This document shows positions 36,166 to 45,517 of a DNA stretch of 64,000 nt, piece after piece (within the stretch, counting starts at the first letter, position 1; each line of letters starts with the position of its first letter). The stretch spans positions 232,158 through 296,157 of the forward strand of contig NZ_SMSJ01000002.1 in the NCBI RefSeq assembly GCF_004355005.1. Direction: 5' to 3'. The notes under the pieces were generated by a model. The model did no database searches and was not told the DNA's origin. It worked only from the letters and a program-made list of their open reading frames with translations. The position numbers were made by a program, and so were the translations under genes. This stretch comes from Dankookia rubra (lineage in GTDB: Bacteria; Pseudomonadota; Alphaproteobacteria; Acetobacterales; Acetobacteraceae).

Positions 36166-36655
36166 GCTCCAGCCGCCGCTCCGTCACCGGCCGGCCCCAT
36201 TGCCGGCCGGTGACCTCCTCCGCCAGCGCGAAGCCGGCCTCGGCATAGAGGCGTTCGGCCGCCGGCAGCCCGGCGAGCGTCCAGAGGAAGACCCGGCCGC
36301 ACCCCGCGGCGCGGGCATGGTCCAGCGCTTCGGCCAGCAGCCGCCGGCCGAGTCCGCCGCCGCGCAGTCCGGCATCAAGGATGAACCAGCGGAGATGCGC
36401 GGTGCCGGCGGGCAGCCCCGGCTCCCCGCCATCCAGCGCGATCGAGCCGCGCACCGCGCCGTCCACCGCCACCACCGCGCGGAACAGGTCCCGTGCCGGG
36501 TCGAGGCGGCCGAGGAACTCGCCGAGCTCGCGCGCTACCTTGGCCTCGAAGACCGCGCCGAAGCCGTGGCTGGCGGCATAGTGCCGCGCGTGCAGCGCGG
36601 CGATGTCGCCGATGGCGCCCGGCACCCATCCCGAGGCCAGGCGCCAGCCGCTCAT
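36155..36655 (-). CDS. GNAT-family N-acetyltransferase
   Basis: 166 residues with the GNAT core: the acetyl-CoA loop is GLRGGGLGRRLLAEAL, followed by GCGRVFLWT and a C-terminal AERLYAEAGF motif. Substrate unknown. Its start overlaps the stop of the glycine-zipper lipoprotein gene (ATGA) and its 3' end overlaps metC on the other strand. Confidence 0.85.
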   Translation of the reverse strand: MSGWRLASGWVPGAIGDIAALHARHYAASHGFGAVFEAKVARELGEFLGRLDPARDLFRAVVAVDGAVRGSIALDGGEPGLPAGTAHLRWFILDAGLRGGGLGRRLLAEALDHARAAGCGRVFLWTLAGLPAAERLYAEAGFALAEEVTGRQWGRPVTERRLELSL

Positions 36656-36924
36656 CGCCGGGAGTAGCGCCCCTGCTGGTAGCCCTGCTCGTAGGCGCGC
36701 TGCTGCGACTGCTTGCTCTGGTCGAAGAGGTAGCCGCCGCCCGCGCCCGCGGCGCCGCCGATCAAGGCGCCGAGCCCGGCATTGCCGGCGATCGCGCCGA
36801 TGATCGCGCCGCCCGCGGCACCCGCCGCGCCGCCGGTCAGCGTCCGCTGCTGGGTGGAGTTCATGTCGGCGCAGCCGACCAGGCCGAGCGCCAGGACGGC
36901 GGGGAGGAGAATGGTCTTGCGCAT
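36652..36924 (-). CDS. Glycine-zipper lipoprotein
   Basis: 90 residues. Lipobox LVGC at about residues 15-18, then a TQQRTLTGGAAGAAGGAIIGAI stretch with GxxxG repeats typical of outer-membrane glycine-zipper proteins (YMGG/OmpA-like SlyB group), and a glutamine-rich soluble end (QSKQSQQRAYEQGYQQG). Probably envelope integrity. Sits between the Rap1a-like and GNAT genes on one strand, with a 4-bp overlap to the latter. Confidence 0.82.
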   Translation of the reverse strand: MRKTILLPAVLALGLVGCADMNSTQQRTLTGGAAGAAGGAIIGAIAGNAGLGALIGGAAGAGGGYLFDQSKQSQQRAYEQGYQQGRYSRR

Positions 36925-36941
36925 GCTCGTCGTCTCCCCGA

Positions 36942-37361
36942 TCAACGCTTCGCCGGCCGGCCGGCCGGCTTCGCCGCCGGGCAGGGCCAGGTATCCGCCG
37001 CGAAGCGCGACAGCCCGTCCACCGCGCGCTCCGATGCGTGCTGCGGATGCGCGCGGGCCCAGGCGACGAAGGCGATGCGGGCCTGCTCCAGCGTCGGCTC
37101 CGGCGTCGGCAGGCAGAACAGCGATCCCGGCCCGGTGCCGGCATCGGTGACGGAGCGGTGGTACTGCCCGGCGCCGACGATGAAGCCGTGGCACCAGTTC
37201 AGCGCCGCGGTATGCATCCGGTCGTGCGTCCCGGCGCTGCAGAGCGCGGCCAGGTCGCCGGTGCGGCCGCCGCGGAAATCCTGCTCCGTCACCTCCGCCA
37301 TGGCCGGCGCGGCCAGCAGCCCGGCGCCCAACGCCAGGGCAAGGAGCCTGCGAGATCTCAT
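36942..37361 (-). CDS. Secreted Rap1a/Tai-like protein
   Basis: 139 residues. Clean signal peptide (LLALALGAGLLAAPAMA), then DLAALCSAG, ALNWCHGFIVGAGQYHR, FCLP, IAFVAWARAHPQ and DTWPCP. The four cysteines and the CHGF(I/L)-G motif are typical of the Rap1a immunity family, which in Serratia protects against type VI effectors. No effector or secretion gene is near, and such orphans are common in this lineage, so an immunity role here is inference. Confidence 0.72.
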   Translation of the reverse strand: MRSRRLLALALGAGLLAAPAMAEVTEQDFRGGRTGDLAALCSAGTHDRMHTAALNWCHGFIVGAGQYHRSVTDAGTGPGSLFCLPTPEPTLEQARIAFVAWARAHPQHASERAVDGLSRFAADTWPCPAAKPAGRPAKR

Positions 37362-37624
37362 GCCGTGTCCTCCCTCGGCGCCGCTCGGCGCCACGGCGGC
37401 ATGAGACACCGGAAGCCGCCCGGGCCGCAACGACGCCGATGACGCGGACCTCTGCCGCCACCTGGAAACGGGGATGCCCAGCCCCTGGTGCCCGTTGCCA
37501 TGGCGGCAAGATTGCGGGTGGGTTTCTTCACGGTTCGCACCGCATGGCCCTGCGGGATGCCGCCGCCACCGGCTGCAATGGTCCGCCCAAGCCGGTCCGG
37601 CGCCACCCTGGGCAGGAGCCATTC

Positions 37625-38628
37625 ATGGCCGATACGACCACCGGGCCTTCCACCGCCCACCCCCCCCCTAGATCCTGCCGAGCGCCGCAGGCGTCCGCCT
37701 CGTCTCGCTGCTCAGCGCCGGCGACGGCGTCGCGGGCGCGACCCGCGCCGATGGCGGCGCCTGGCACTTCGCCGGCACGCCGGACGGCATCGGCGCCTTC
37801 GACAATGGCGACCGCACCATCGCCATCGGCGACGACGACAGCACGCCGGGGCAGCTCTACCTCTACCAGGGCTTCAAGCAGGCCAGCGGCAACGAGATCG
37901 AAAAGGCGGGCCTCGCCCATGGCGAGCTGTTCGGCGTCAAGGCCGACTTCCTGAAGGAGGTGAGCAACGGCCAGGCCGATGCCGGGCATTTCTCGCTGGA
38001 GGGCTTCGGCAACGTCGCCGGCCTCACCGGGGCGGAGCTGCAGACGGCCAGCGAGGCGCAGGGCGTCACCGGCTGGCTGCGGCCGGAGGACGGCGCCTGG
38101 GGCACGCTCGATGCGAACCGCCACTACTTCGTCACCACCAACGCGATCGGCGCGCCCTCGCGGCTCTGGGCGCTCGACTTCCACGACGTGGCCCACCCCG
38201 ACTGGGGCGGCACCTGCCGCATGCTGCTGGCGGGGACCGAGGGCCAGACGATGTTCGACACCATCACCGTCACCGCCGCGGGCGACCTGGTGCTGCTGGA
38301 GGATGTCGGCAACAACCCGCGGGCCGGGAAGGTCTGGTTCTACGACCATCAGTCCGGCGGGCTGACCGAGCTCGCGGCGCATGACCCGGCACGCTTCGGC
38401 GAGGCGGGCCGGCCGGCGACGCCGCCCTTCACCCAGGACGAGGAAAGCTCCGGCGTGCTCGACGCGACGGCGCTGCTGCCGCATGCCGCGGGGGAGCGGG
38501 TCTTCCTGCCGGACACCCAGGCGCATTACGGCTTCGCGGCGGCGGGCAGCGCCGAGCGGCAGGAAATCGTCGAGGGCGGCCGGTTGATGCTCATGTACGT
38601 GGCGGCGAGCGGCGACTGGCACCTCTGA
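37625..38628 (+). pseudogene. Broken PhoX/DUF839-family gene
   Basis: From ATG 37625 the start MADTTTGPSTAH is normal for this family, but a run of nine C (37660-37668) and a second shift within ~20 bp leave the reading frame, and a TAG stands at 37669 in the frame used downstream. The good frame resumes at LPSAAGVRLVSLLS and runs to 38628 (GDDDSTPGQLYLYQ, LLEDVGNNPRAG, YGFAAAG). In relatives roughly 150 residues lie between the GAFDNGD and the GDDD parts; here GAFDNGDRT runs straight into IAIGDDD, so there is also an internal deletion. Related proteins are secreted alkaline phosphatase-like enzymes. Confidence 0.75.
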
Positions 38629-38657
38629 GCCACCCGCGCCGGCGGTTTTCGGACAAA

Positions 38658-38685
38658 GGCCAGGGGGGCGGCGCCCGCCCTGGCC
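38658..38685. terminator. GC-rich inverted repeat after the PhoX remnant
   Basis: GGCCAGGG and CCCTGGCC flank a GC-rich loop, about 30 bp after the PhoX stop and 15 bp before the convergent gene end. It resembles the CCAGGGGGC hairpins at 39441 and 43121. No T-run follows, so termination would be weak or Rho-dependent. Confidence 0.45.
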
Positions 38686-38699
38686 CGGGTAACGGCGGA

Positions 38700-39332
38700 T
38701 CATGGCGGCGCCCAGCGGCGATGCCAGGGCTTGCCCTCGAAGAAGCGGATCACGCGGAGCCAGGTCCGCATCTCCTTCTCCGGGAAATCCTCGACCGGGC
38801 GGCGGCGGAAGGGCTCCAGCCAGGCCGAGACCATGGCGTTCACCCGGGCCAGGGCGGCGGGGCGGCGCAGGTAGATCGGCCAGACCGGCAGGGCGGTGAG
38901 CAGGCCGACCCGCTGCACCGCCCGGGCGCCGTCCATCCCGAGGATCCGCATGGCCCGCCGGGCGGCGCGGCAGATGAAGTACTCGATCCGGCGCAGCGCC
39001 GGCGGGGCCGCTGGATTGGCGCAGGCGCCGACCAGCCGGAGCCAGAGCCCGGCATGGGCGAGGCGGCGGAAGTGGCGGCTGACCGTGTCGGGCTTGCCGT
39101 AGTCTTCGGGCAGGCTGTGCCAGGGCAGGCCGGAGACGGCGACCTGGAACATGCCGTCGATCCGCTGGCGGGCGTCGCGCAGCGGCCGGCCCTCGCCCAT
39201 GACGACGGTGCGGAGATGGGGGAGGACCTCGGCCCATTCGGCATCGGTCATCGGCGACCAGGGGCGCTTCGGGGTGTAGCGGCGGCCGGGCGGCGGGGGC
39301 GGGAGGGGCATGCGGCGGAGCTCCGTCACCAA
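38700..39332 (-). CDS. Transposase-derived protein with IS5/IS402-type N-terminal domain only
   Basis: 210 residues. Residues ~27-110 match the DNA-binding DUF4096 domain at the front of IS5/IS402 transposases (SPMTDAEWAEVLPHL, GRPLRDARQRIDGMF, GLPWHSLPEDYG, HFRRLAHAGLW). The DDE catalytic half is absent; instead ~100 residues of unknown, Arg/Ala-rich sequence follow. No terminal inverted repeats or target duplication are visible around it. Either a domesticated DNA-binding protein or an old remnant. Confidence 0.68.
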   Translation of the reverse strand: MVTELRRMPLPPPPPGRRYTPKRPWSPMTDAEWAEVLPHLRTVVMGEGRPLRDARQRIDGMFQVAVSGLPWHSLPEDYGKPDTVSRHFRRLAHAGLWLRLVGACANPAAPPALRRIEYFICRAARRAMRILGMDGARAVQRVGLLTALPVWPIYLRRPAALARVNAMVSAWLEPFRRRPVEDFPEKEMRTWLRVIRFFEGKPWHRRWAPP

Positions 39333-39440
39333 CGAAACGACGAAGCAGGTTGTAGGACTTTTTTCCGCTCAGCAAGGAAAATCCCTGCCCCGGCCGGCCG
39401 ACCAGAGGTGTCCGGAGGCCTTCCGGCCTTTGGCGGGGGT

Positions 39441-39461
39441 CCAGGGGGCAGCGCCCCCTGG
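39441..39461. repeat. GC-rich hairpin repeat, family 2, copy 1
   Basis: CCAGGGGGC and GCCCCCTGG form a perfect 9-bp stem around AGC, preceded by GGCGGGGGT. The same unit occurs at 43121-43141. It lies 3 bp after the 3' end of the zur-like gene, where it could end minus-strand transcription. Confidence 0.6.
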
Positions 39462-39463
39462 CC

Positions 39464-39976
39464 TCATCCCGCCGCGGCGCAGCGCGCGCAGACCCCTTCC
39501 ACCTCGACCGTCGCCTTTCGCGGCGCGAACCCCGCCGCCCGGGCCGCCCGGGCCAGCGCCAGCGCCACGCCCGGGTCGCTGATCTCCGCCGTGGCGCCGC
39601 ATCGGTCGCAGATCAGGAACTGGTGCGGGTGGTCATGCGCCTCGGCGCAGCCGCAGTCGTCCGGGTGATCCAGCGCGTCGACGCAGCCGATGAAGGCGTT
39701 CAGCCGTTCCACCTTGTGGATCAGCCCCTGTTCCACCAGGAAGTCCAGCGCCCGGTAGACGGTGGGCGGCGCCGCCCCGGCCCGGCTGGCCTTCAGCCGG
39801 TCGAGCAGCGCATAGGCGCCGAGCGGCGCCTCGGCCTCCAGCACCAGCCGCAGCACCTCCCGGCGCAGGGCGGTGAGCTGGGCGCCGCGCCTGGCGCACA
39901 GCGCGGCGGCGCGGTCGAGGCTGGCCTCCCCCGCCGGCGAAGCCGGTCCTGCTCTCCCTGCTGCGGCGAGGGGCAT
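39464..39976 (-). CDS. zur: Fur-family regulator, probable zinc uptake regulator Zur
   Basis: 170 residues. Winged-helix part: [32 protein letters not shown]. Metal part: an aspartate/histidine-rich [14 protein letters not shown], and two CxxC pairs (ICDRCG, VCARCA) for the structural zinc. Divergent from hisI and the COG0523 gene, a zinc-economy pair, which favours Zur over Fur. I choose ATG 39976, preceded by GGAG at 6 bases; ATGs at 39988 and 39997 would add 4 or 7 residues. Confidence 0.85.
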   Translation of the reverse strand: MPLAAAGRAGPASPAGEASLDRAAALCARRGAQLTALRREVLRLVLEAEAPLGAYALLDRLKASRAGAAPPTVYRALDFLVEQGLIHKVERLNAFIGCVDALDHPDDCGCAEAHDHPHQFLICDRCGATAEISDPGVALALARAARAAGFAPRKATVEVEGVCARCAAAG

Positions 39977-40015
39977 GCATTTCTCCATCCGGGCCATCGA
40001 CCTATATAATGCGGC

Positions 40016-40440
40016 ATGACCGCCATCGCCACGAACCCCGTCATCGCCGACCCGGCCATCCGCGCGCGGATGCTGGACGCCATCCGCTTCGACCCGCGCG
40101 GCCTGGTGCCCTGCATCGCCCAGCAGCACGACACGGGAGAGGTGCTGATGATGGCCTGGATGAACCGCGAGGCCGCCGAGGAGACGCTGGCGACCGGGCG
40201 GGTCTGCTACTTCTCCCGCAGCCGCGGCGGCTTGTGGCGGAAGGGCGAGACCTCCGGCCAGCAGCAGCGGCTGGTCGAGCTGCGGCTGGACTGCGACGGC
40301 GACACGCTGCTGGCGCTGGTCGACCAGACCGGCGTCGCCTGCCATACGGGACGGCGGAGCTGCTTCTTCCTGGCGCTGCGCGACGGCGCGCTGGCCGAGA
40401 TCGCCGCCCCCGAGGTCCCGCCCGAGGAGCTCTACGGCCG

Positions 40441-40444
<4 letters not shown>
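40016..40444 (+). CDS. hisI: Phosphoribosyl-AMP cyclohydrolase
   Basis: 142 residues. Third step of histidine synthesis, a zinc enzyme. All family blocks are present: [26 protein letters not shown], and the metal site DCDGD...[12 protein letters not shown]. Its gene starts 40 bp from the divergent zur and overlaps the COG0523 gene by 4 bp (ATGA). TATATAAT at 40002-40009 may be its -10 element. It could be the only hisI or a zinc-stress paralogue; the genome would tell. Confidence 0.93.
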
Positions 40445-41538
<1,094 letters not shown>

Positions 41539-41581
41539 GCGGCCCTTTGCACCGGCCGGCGCGCCCGCCTATCTCGGGGGG

Positions 41582-42181
41582 ATGACACCCCCTTCCCTCC
41601 GGCTGGAGACGCTCTCGGGCGAGGCGCTGCGCGCCGCGCTGCCCGGCCTGTCGCGGCTGCGCCTCGCGGTCTTCGCCGAGTGGCCCTACTTGTACCAGGG
41701 CGATGCGGCGCACGAGGCGCGCTACGTCGCCGCCTATGCCGAGGACCCCGGGGCCGCGGTGGTGGCCGCCTTCGACGGCGAGGTGCCGGTCGGCATGGCC
41801 ACCTGCCAGCCGATGGAGAGCGCCGGCGGGCCGGTGCCCGGCGCCTTCCGCGCGCGCGGGCTGGACCCCGCGCGCGTCTGCTACTTCGGCGAGAGCGTGC
41901 TGCTGCCGGAATACCGCGGCCGCGGCACCGGGGTCGGCTTCTTCGCGGCGCGCGAGGCGCATGCCCGCCGCCTCGGCCTGGCCGAGGCGGCCTTCTGCGC
42001 CGTGGTGCGCAACCCGAACGACCCGCGCCGGCCGCCGGGGCACGTGCCGCTCGACGGCTTCTGGCGCAACCGCGGCTATGCGCCGCGCCCCGACATCTCC
42101 TGCGTCTTCCACTGGCGGGAGATCGGCGACGACCGGGAAACGCCGCACGTGCTCGCCTTCTGGCTGAAGGCGCTGGCGTGA
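41582..42181 (+). CDS. GNAT-family N-acetyltransferase linked to a nitrilase
   Basis: 199 residues with a long GNAT fold: GESVLLPEYRGRGTGVGFFAAREAHA is the acetyl-CoA loop. Its stop overlaps the GTG start of the nitrilase gene (GTGA). In other bacteria the two domains occur fused in one protein (YhcX-type), so this pair probably works on one substrate. Substrate unknown. Confidence 0.83.
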   Translation: MTPPSLRLETLSGEALRAALPGLSRLRLAVFAEWPYLYQGDAAHEARYVAAYAEDPGAAVVAAFDGEVPVGMATCQPMESAGGPVPGAFRARGLDPARVCYFGESVLLPEYRGRGTGVGFFAAREAHARRLGLAEAAFCAVVRNPNDPRRPPGHVPLDGFWRNRGYAPRPDISCVFHWREIGDDRETPHVLAFWLKALA

Positions 42182-43059
42182 GGCCGCTCCGCCTCGGGGC
42201 GCTGGCCTGGCCGGTGGAGCCGACCACGGGCATCGAAGGGTTCGCCGCCAAGCTCAACCACTGGCTCCGCGAGGCGGTGGGCCACGCCGACCTGGTCCTG
42301 CTGCCGGAATATGCCTGCGTCGAACTCGGCCCGGCATTGTCGGGCGCCGCGGCCCCGGACGAGGCGGCCGAGCTGCGCGCCATGGTCGAGGCCGCGCCCG
42401 CGGTGCTGGATGCCATGCGCGGGGCCGCCCGGCGGCACGGGCTCTGGCTGCAGCCGGGCAGCCTGCCGATGCGGCAGGGCGATGCCGTGGTGAACCGGGC
42501 GCCACTGATCGCGCCCGACGGCCGGCTGGCCTTCCAGGACAAGGGCATGATGACCCGCTTCGAGGCGGAGCGCTGGGGCGTCTCCCCCGGCGCCGGGCCG
42601 CAGGTCTTCGGCACGCCCTGGGGGCTGCTCGGCATCTCGGTCTGCTACGATTCGGAATTCCCCAAGCATGTCCGCGCCCAGGTCGAGGCCGGCGCCTGGC
42701 TGGTGCTCGTGCCGGCCTGCACCGACACGCTGCACGGCTTCAACCGGGTGCGCTTCGCCTGCCAGGCCCGGGCGCTGGAGAACCAGTGCTTCGTCGCCGT
42801 GGCGCCAACCGTCGGCACCGCGCCCTGGTCGGCCGCGCTCGACGCGAACCGCGGTCAGGCCGCGGTTTTCGGCCCGGTCGACCGCGGCTTCCCCGAGGAC
42901 GGGGTGCTGGCCGCCGGCGCGATGGATGCGCCGGGCTGGACCTTCTGCACCCTCGACCCCGCCCGGATCGAGGCGGTGCGCCGCGACGGCGCGGTGCTGA
43001 ACCACCGCGACTGGCCCCGCGCCCCGCTGCCGCGGCCCGGCCCGGCGGTCTTCGCGTGA
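42178..43059 (+). CDS. Carbon-nitrogen hydrolase (nitrilase superfamily)
   Basis: 293 residues from GTG 42178, coupled to the upstream GNAT gene. The catalytic triad is visible: Glu in LLPEYACVE, Lys in QDKGMMTRFE, Cys in SVCYDSEFP, with the second Glu region GFNRVRFACQARALENQ. It hydrolyses an amide or nitrile in the cytoplasm. The GNAT-linked branch is of unknown substrate. Confidence 0.87.
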   Translation: MRPLRLGALAWPVEPTTGIEGFAAKLNHWLREAVGHADLVLLPEYACVELGPALSGAAAPDEAAELRAMVEAAPAVLDAMRGAARRHGLWLQPGSLPMRQGDAVVNRAPLIAPDGRLAFQDKGMMTRFEAERWGVSPGAGPQVFGTPWGLLGISVCYDSEFPKHVRAQVEAGAWLVLVPACTDTLHGFNRVRFACQARALENQCFVAVAPTVGTAPWSAALDANRGQAAVFGPVDRGFPEDGVLAAGAMDAPGWTFCTLDPARIEAVRRDGAVLNHRDWPRAPLPRPGPAVFA

Positions 43060-43120
43060 CCCTGCGCCGCCCCGAAACCCGGGCCGGGGTCCGCGGACCG
43101 ACCCGGTCCCCGGCGGGGGT

Positions 43121-43141
43121 GCAGGGGGCGGCGCCCCCTGC
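43121..43141. repeat. GC-rich hairpin repeat, family 2, copy 2
   Basis: GCAGGGGGC and GCCCCCTGC, a 9-bp stem with a GGC loop, preceded by GGCGGGGGT as at 39441. It stands in the 91-bp gap between the nitrilase gene and lpxB, ending 9 bp before the lpxB ATG, so it could also hinder or time translation of lpxB. Confidence 0.6.
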
Positions 43142-43150
43142 GGGCCGCGC

Positions 43151-44335
43151 ATGACCCTCGTCTACCTCCTCGCCGGCGAAGCCAGCGGCGACGTCCTCGG
43201 CGCCCGGCTGATCGCCGCCCTGCGGCGCCGCGCCCCGGAGCTGAACTTCGCCGGCGTCGGCGGCGAGCGCATGGCGGAACAGGGGATCGAGAGCCTCTTC
43301 CCGATGCGCGAGCTCTCCCTGATGGGGCTGCTGGAGGTGCTGCCGAACCTGCGCCGCCTCGCCCGCCGGCTGGACGAGGCCGAGGCCGACATCCTGGCGC
43401 GCCGCCCCGCTGTCCTGGTGACGATCGACGCGCCGAGCTTCACCCTGCGTCTGGCCGAGCGCCTGCGGCCCCGCGGCATCCGCGTGGTGCACTACGTCGC
43501 GCCGCAGGTCTGGGCCTGGCGGCCTGGCCGGGTCCGCAAGATCGCCCGGCGGGTGGACCGCATCCTCGCCCTGCTGCCCTTCGAGGCGCCCTTCTTCGAG
43601 GCCGCCGGCATCCCGGTCACCTTTGTCGGCCATCCCGTGCTGGAGAGCGGCGCCGATGCCGGCGACGCCGCCCGCTTCCGCGCGGCGCATGGCCTCGGCC
43701 CGGCCGACCGACCGGTGATCGTCATGCCCGGCAGCCGGCGCGGCGAGATCCGCCGCCTGCTCGGCCCCTTCGGCGAGGCGGTGCGGCTGGCCGCCGCGGC
43801 GGTGCCCGGCCTGCGCCCGGTGCTGCCGATCGCCGGCCAGGTGGAGGCCGCGGTGCGCGAGGGCACGGCGCACTGGCCGGTGCCGCCGATCCTGGTGCGT
43901 GGCCTGTCCGGGAAGCACGACGCCTATGCCGCCGTCGCGCAGTCCGGCGGCGCGGGGCTGATCAAGTCCGGCACCTCCAGCCTCGAGATGGCCGTCGCCG
44001 GCATCCCGCACGTGGTCGGCTACAAGGCCAACCCGGTCACCGCCGAGATCGTCCGGCGGCTGATCAAGGTTCGCTACGTCTCGCTGGTGAACCTGCTCGC
44101 GGAGCGGGAGGTGGCGCCGGAGCGGCTGCAGCAGGACTGCACCGCGGCGGCACTCGCCGCGGTGCTGGTGCGGCTGCTGACCGACCCCGCGGCGGCCGCG
44201 GCGCAGCGGGAGGGCTTCGCCGCGGTGCGCGCCCTGCTGCGGGCGCCGGAGGGCCTGCCGAGCGAGGCGGCCGCGGTGGCGGTGCTGGCGGAACTCCGCC
44301 ACGCGCCCGGCGCGGCGGAGCCGGCCATGGCCTGA
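43151..44335 (+). CDS. lpxB: Lipid-A-disaccharide synthase
   Basis: 394 residues, family-typical. LpxB joins UDP-diacylglucosamine and lipid X at the inner face of the cytoplasmic membrane. Landmarks: AGEASGDVLGARL, SLMGLLEVLP, HYVAPQVWAWRPGR, VMPGSRRGEI, and SGTSSLEMA. No other lpx genes lie upstream; the usual lpxA/lpxI context is missing. Its last eight codons are part of a 26-bp tandem repeat. Confidence 0.95.
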   Translation: MTLVYLLAGEASGDVLGARLIAALRRRAPELNFAGVGGERMAEQGIESLFPMRELSLMGLLEVLPNLRRLARRLDEAEADILARRPAVLVTIDAPSFTLRLAERLRPRGIRVVHYVAPQVWAWRPGRVRKIARRVDRILALLPFEAPFFEAAGIPVTFVGHPVLESGADAGDAARFRAAHGLGPADRPVIVMPGSRRGEIRRLLGPFGEAVRLAAAAVPGLRPVLPIAGQVEAAVREGTAHWPVPPILVRGLSGKHDAYAAVAQSGGAGLIKSGTSSLEMAVAGIPHVVGYKANPVTAEIVRRLIKVRYVSLVNLLAEREVAPERLQQDCTAAALAAVLVRLLTDPAAAAAQREGFAAVRALLRAPEGLPSEAAAVAVLAELRHAPGAAEPAMA

Positions 44336-44388
44336 GCGCGGCGGAGCCGGCCATGGCCTGGGCGCGGCGAAGCCGGCCATGGCCCGGG
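44311..44388. repeat. 26-bp tandem repeat across the lpxB stop
   Basis: Three head-to-tail copies of a 26-bp unit (44311-44336, 44337-44362, 44363-44388; core GCCGGCCATGGCC) with 2-4 substitutions, then a partial fourth. Copy one encodes the C-terminal AAEPAMA and stop of LpxB; copies two and three follow the stop. Each unit contains the palindrome GGCCATGGCC. Confidence 0.85.
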
Positions 44389-44428
44389 CGCGGCGGGCCC
44401 CGGCCGACCGCACACAAGCGGCGGACAG

Positions 44429-45361
44429 TCAGCCCGCGGCGATCGCCTGCTCGACCCGCAGCGCCGCGTCCAGCGCCGCGAGGCCGACCGCGCCGCTGGC
44501 CTCGACCGTCGCGCCCTGCTCGATGCTGGCCAGGAAGGCCGCCTGCTCGGCCTCGAGGCTGTCATGGTCCTCCCAGGTGGCGCGGTCGATGCCCCAGCCG
44601 GGCATGGTCGCCACCGCCTCCGCCCCGGCCGGACGGACGCTCTCGATGCTGCGGGCGAGGAAGTCGACGCGGGTCTCGCCTCGCGGCCCGAGCACCCGGA
44701 GCCGGCGCTCCAGCGCCACGCTGATCCGGCTGGCGGTCACCGTCGCCGCGGCGCCGTTGCCGAAGCGGAGCTGCGCCACGGCGAAATCCGGGTGGTCGGA
44801 CATCACGCGGCGGCCGACCGCCCGCACCTCGGCCAGCGGCGAACCCGCCAGGGTCAGCACCAGGTCGAGGTCGTGGATCATCAGGTCGAGCACCACCGAA
44901 ACGTCGAGGCTGCGGGGACGGAAGGGGGCGACGCGGGTCGCCTCGAAGGCCATGGCGCCCTGTCCGGCCCCGCTCGCCCGCAGCGTCCGGATGGCGGCCG
45001 AATAGCGTTCGATATGCCCGACCTGCAGCACGAGGCCGCGGTCACGGGCGCCGCGGATGATCGCCTCGGCCTGCGGCACGGTGGCGGCGATCGGCTTCTC
45101 GACGAAAAGATGCCGGCCGGCGGCGATCGCCTGCAGCGCGTAGGCGTGGTGGAAGGCCGTGGGGACGGTGATGATCACCGCGTCGCTGGCCTGGATCAGC
45201 CCGCTGGCGTCCTGCGCCTGGGTCCGGCATTCCGTGGCGACGGCGGCGGCGCGGGCCGGGTCGGCGTCGTGCACGCCCGAGAGCACGCCGCGCGCCGCCA
45301 GCTTCAGCGCATGGAAGCGGCCGAAATGCCCGGTGCCGAGAACGCCGATCCTGAGAGCCAT
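44429..45361 (-). CDS. Gfo/Idh/MocA-family oxidoreductase
   Basis: 310 residues: Rossmann motif GVLGTGHFGRFHA, EKP loop (LFVEKPIAA), and a C-terminal sheet domain with VVLDLMIHDLDLV. It is convergent with lpxB. In some bacteria a gene of this family in the lpx cluster is GnnA, a UDP-GlcNAc 3-dehydrogenase that leads to 3-amino lipid A. No gnnB-like transaminase is adjacent, so that assignment is only a possibility. Confidence 0.8.
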   Translation of the reverse strand: MALRIGVLGTGHFGRFHALKLAARGVLSGVHDADPARAAAVATECRTQAQDASGLIQASDAVIITVPTAFHHAYALQAIAAGRHLFVEKPIAATVPQAEAIIRGARDRGLVLQVGHIERYSAAIRTLRASGAGQGAMAFEATRVAPFRPRSLDVSVVLDLMIHDLDLVLTLAGSPLAEVRAVGRRVMSDHPDFAVAQLRFGNGAAATVTASRISVALERRLRVLGPRGETRVDFLARSIESVRPAGAEAVATMPGWGIDRATWEDHDSLEAEQAAFLASIEQGATVEASGAVGLAALDAALRVEQAIAAG

Positions 45362-45517
45362 GCCGCCGGTCCCATCCCGCGAGTAACGCCGCGGCGTCTA
45401 GCGGATCGGCGCGGTCGGCTCAAATCGCGGCCGGGCTGCGGCCGGTCATGGACCGGGAATAACTCGCGATTATGGCATCAAGGCTGTCCACCCCAACCCC
45501 AGGCCGGAACCCTGCCC

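Noticed and set aside
37660-37668. Phase-variable C-tract controlling PhoX
   Set aside because: One-base changes alone do not restore the frame, and an internal deletion is present.
38700-39332. Complete insertion sequence
   Set aside because: No DDE domain, no terminal inverted repeats and no target duplication seen.
39989-40015. Second Zur box between zur and hisI
   Set aside because: TATATAAT is present but no inverted repeat like GTTAT-N3-ATAAC; I treat it as a possible -10 only.
44311-44388. CRISPR array
   Set aside because: The direct repeats are contiguous without spacers; this is a simple tandem repeat.
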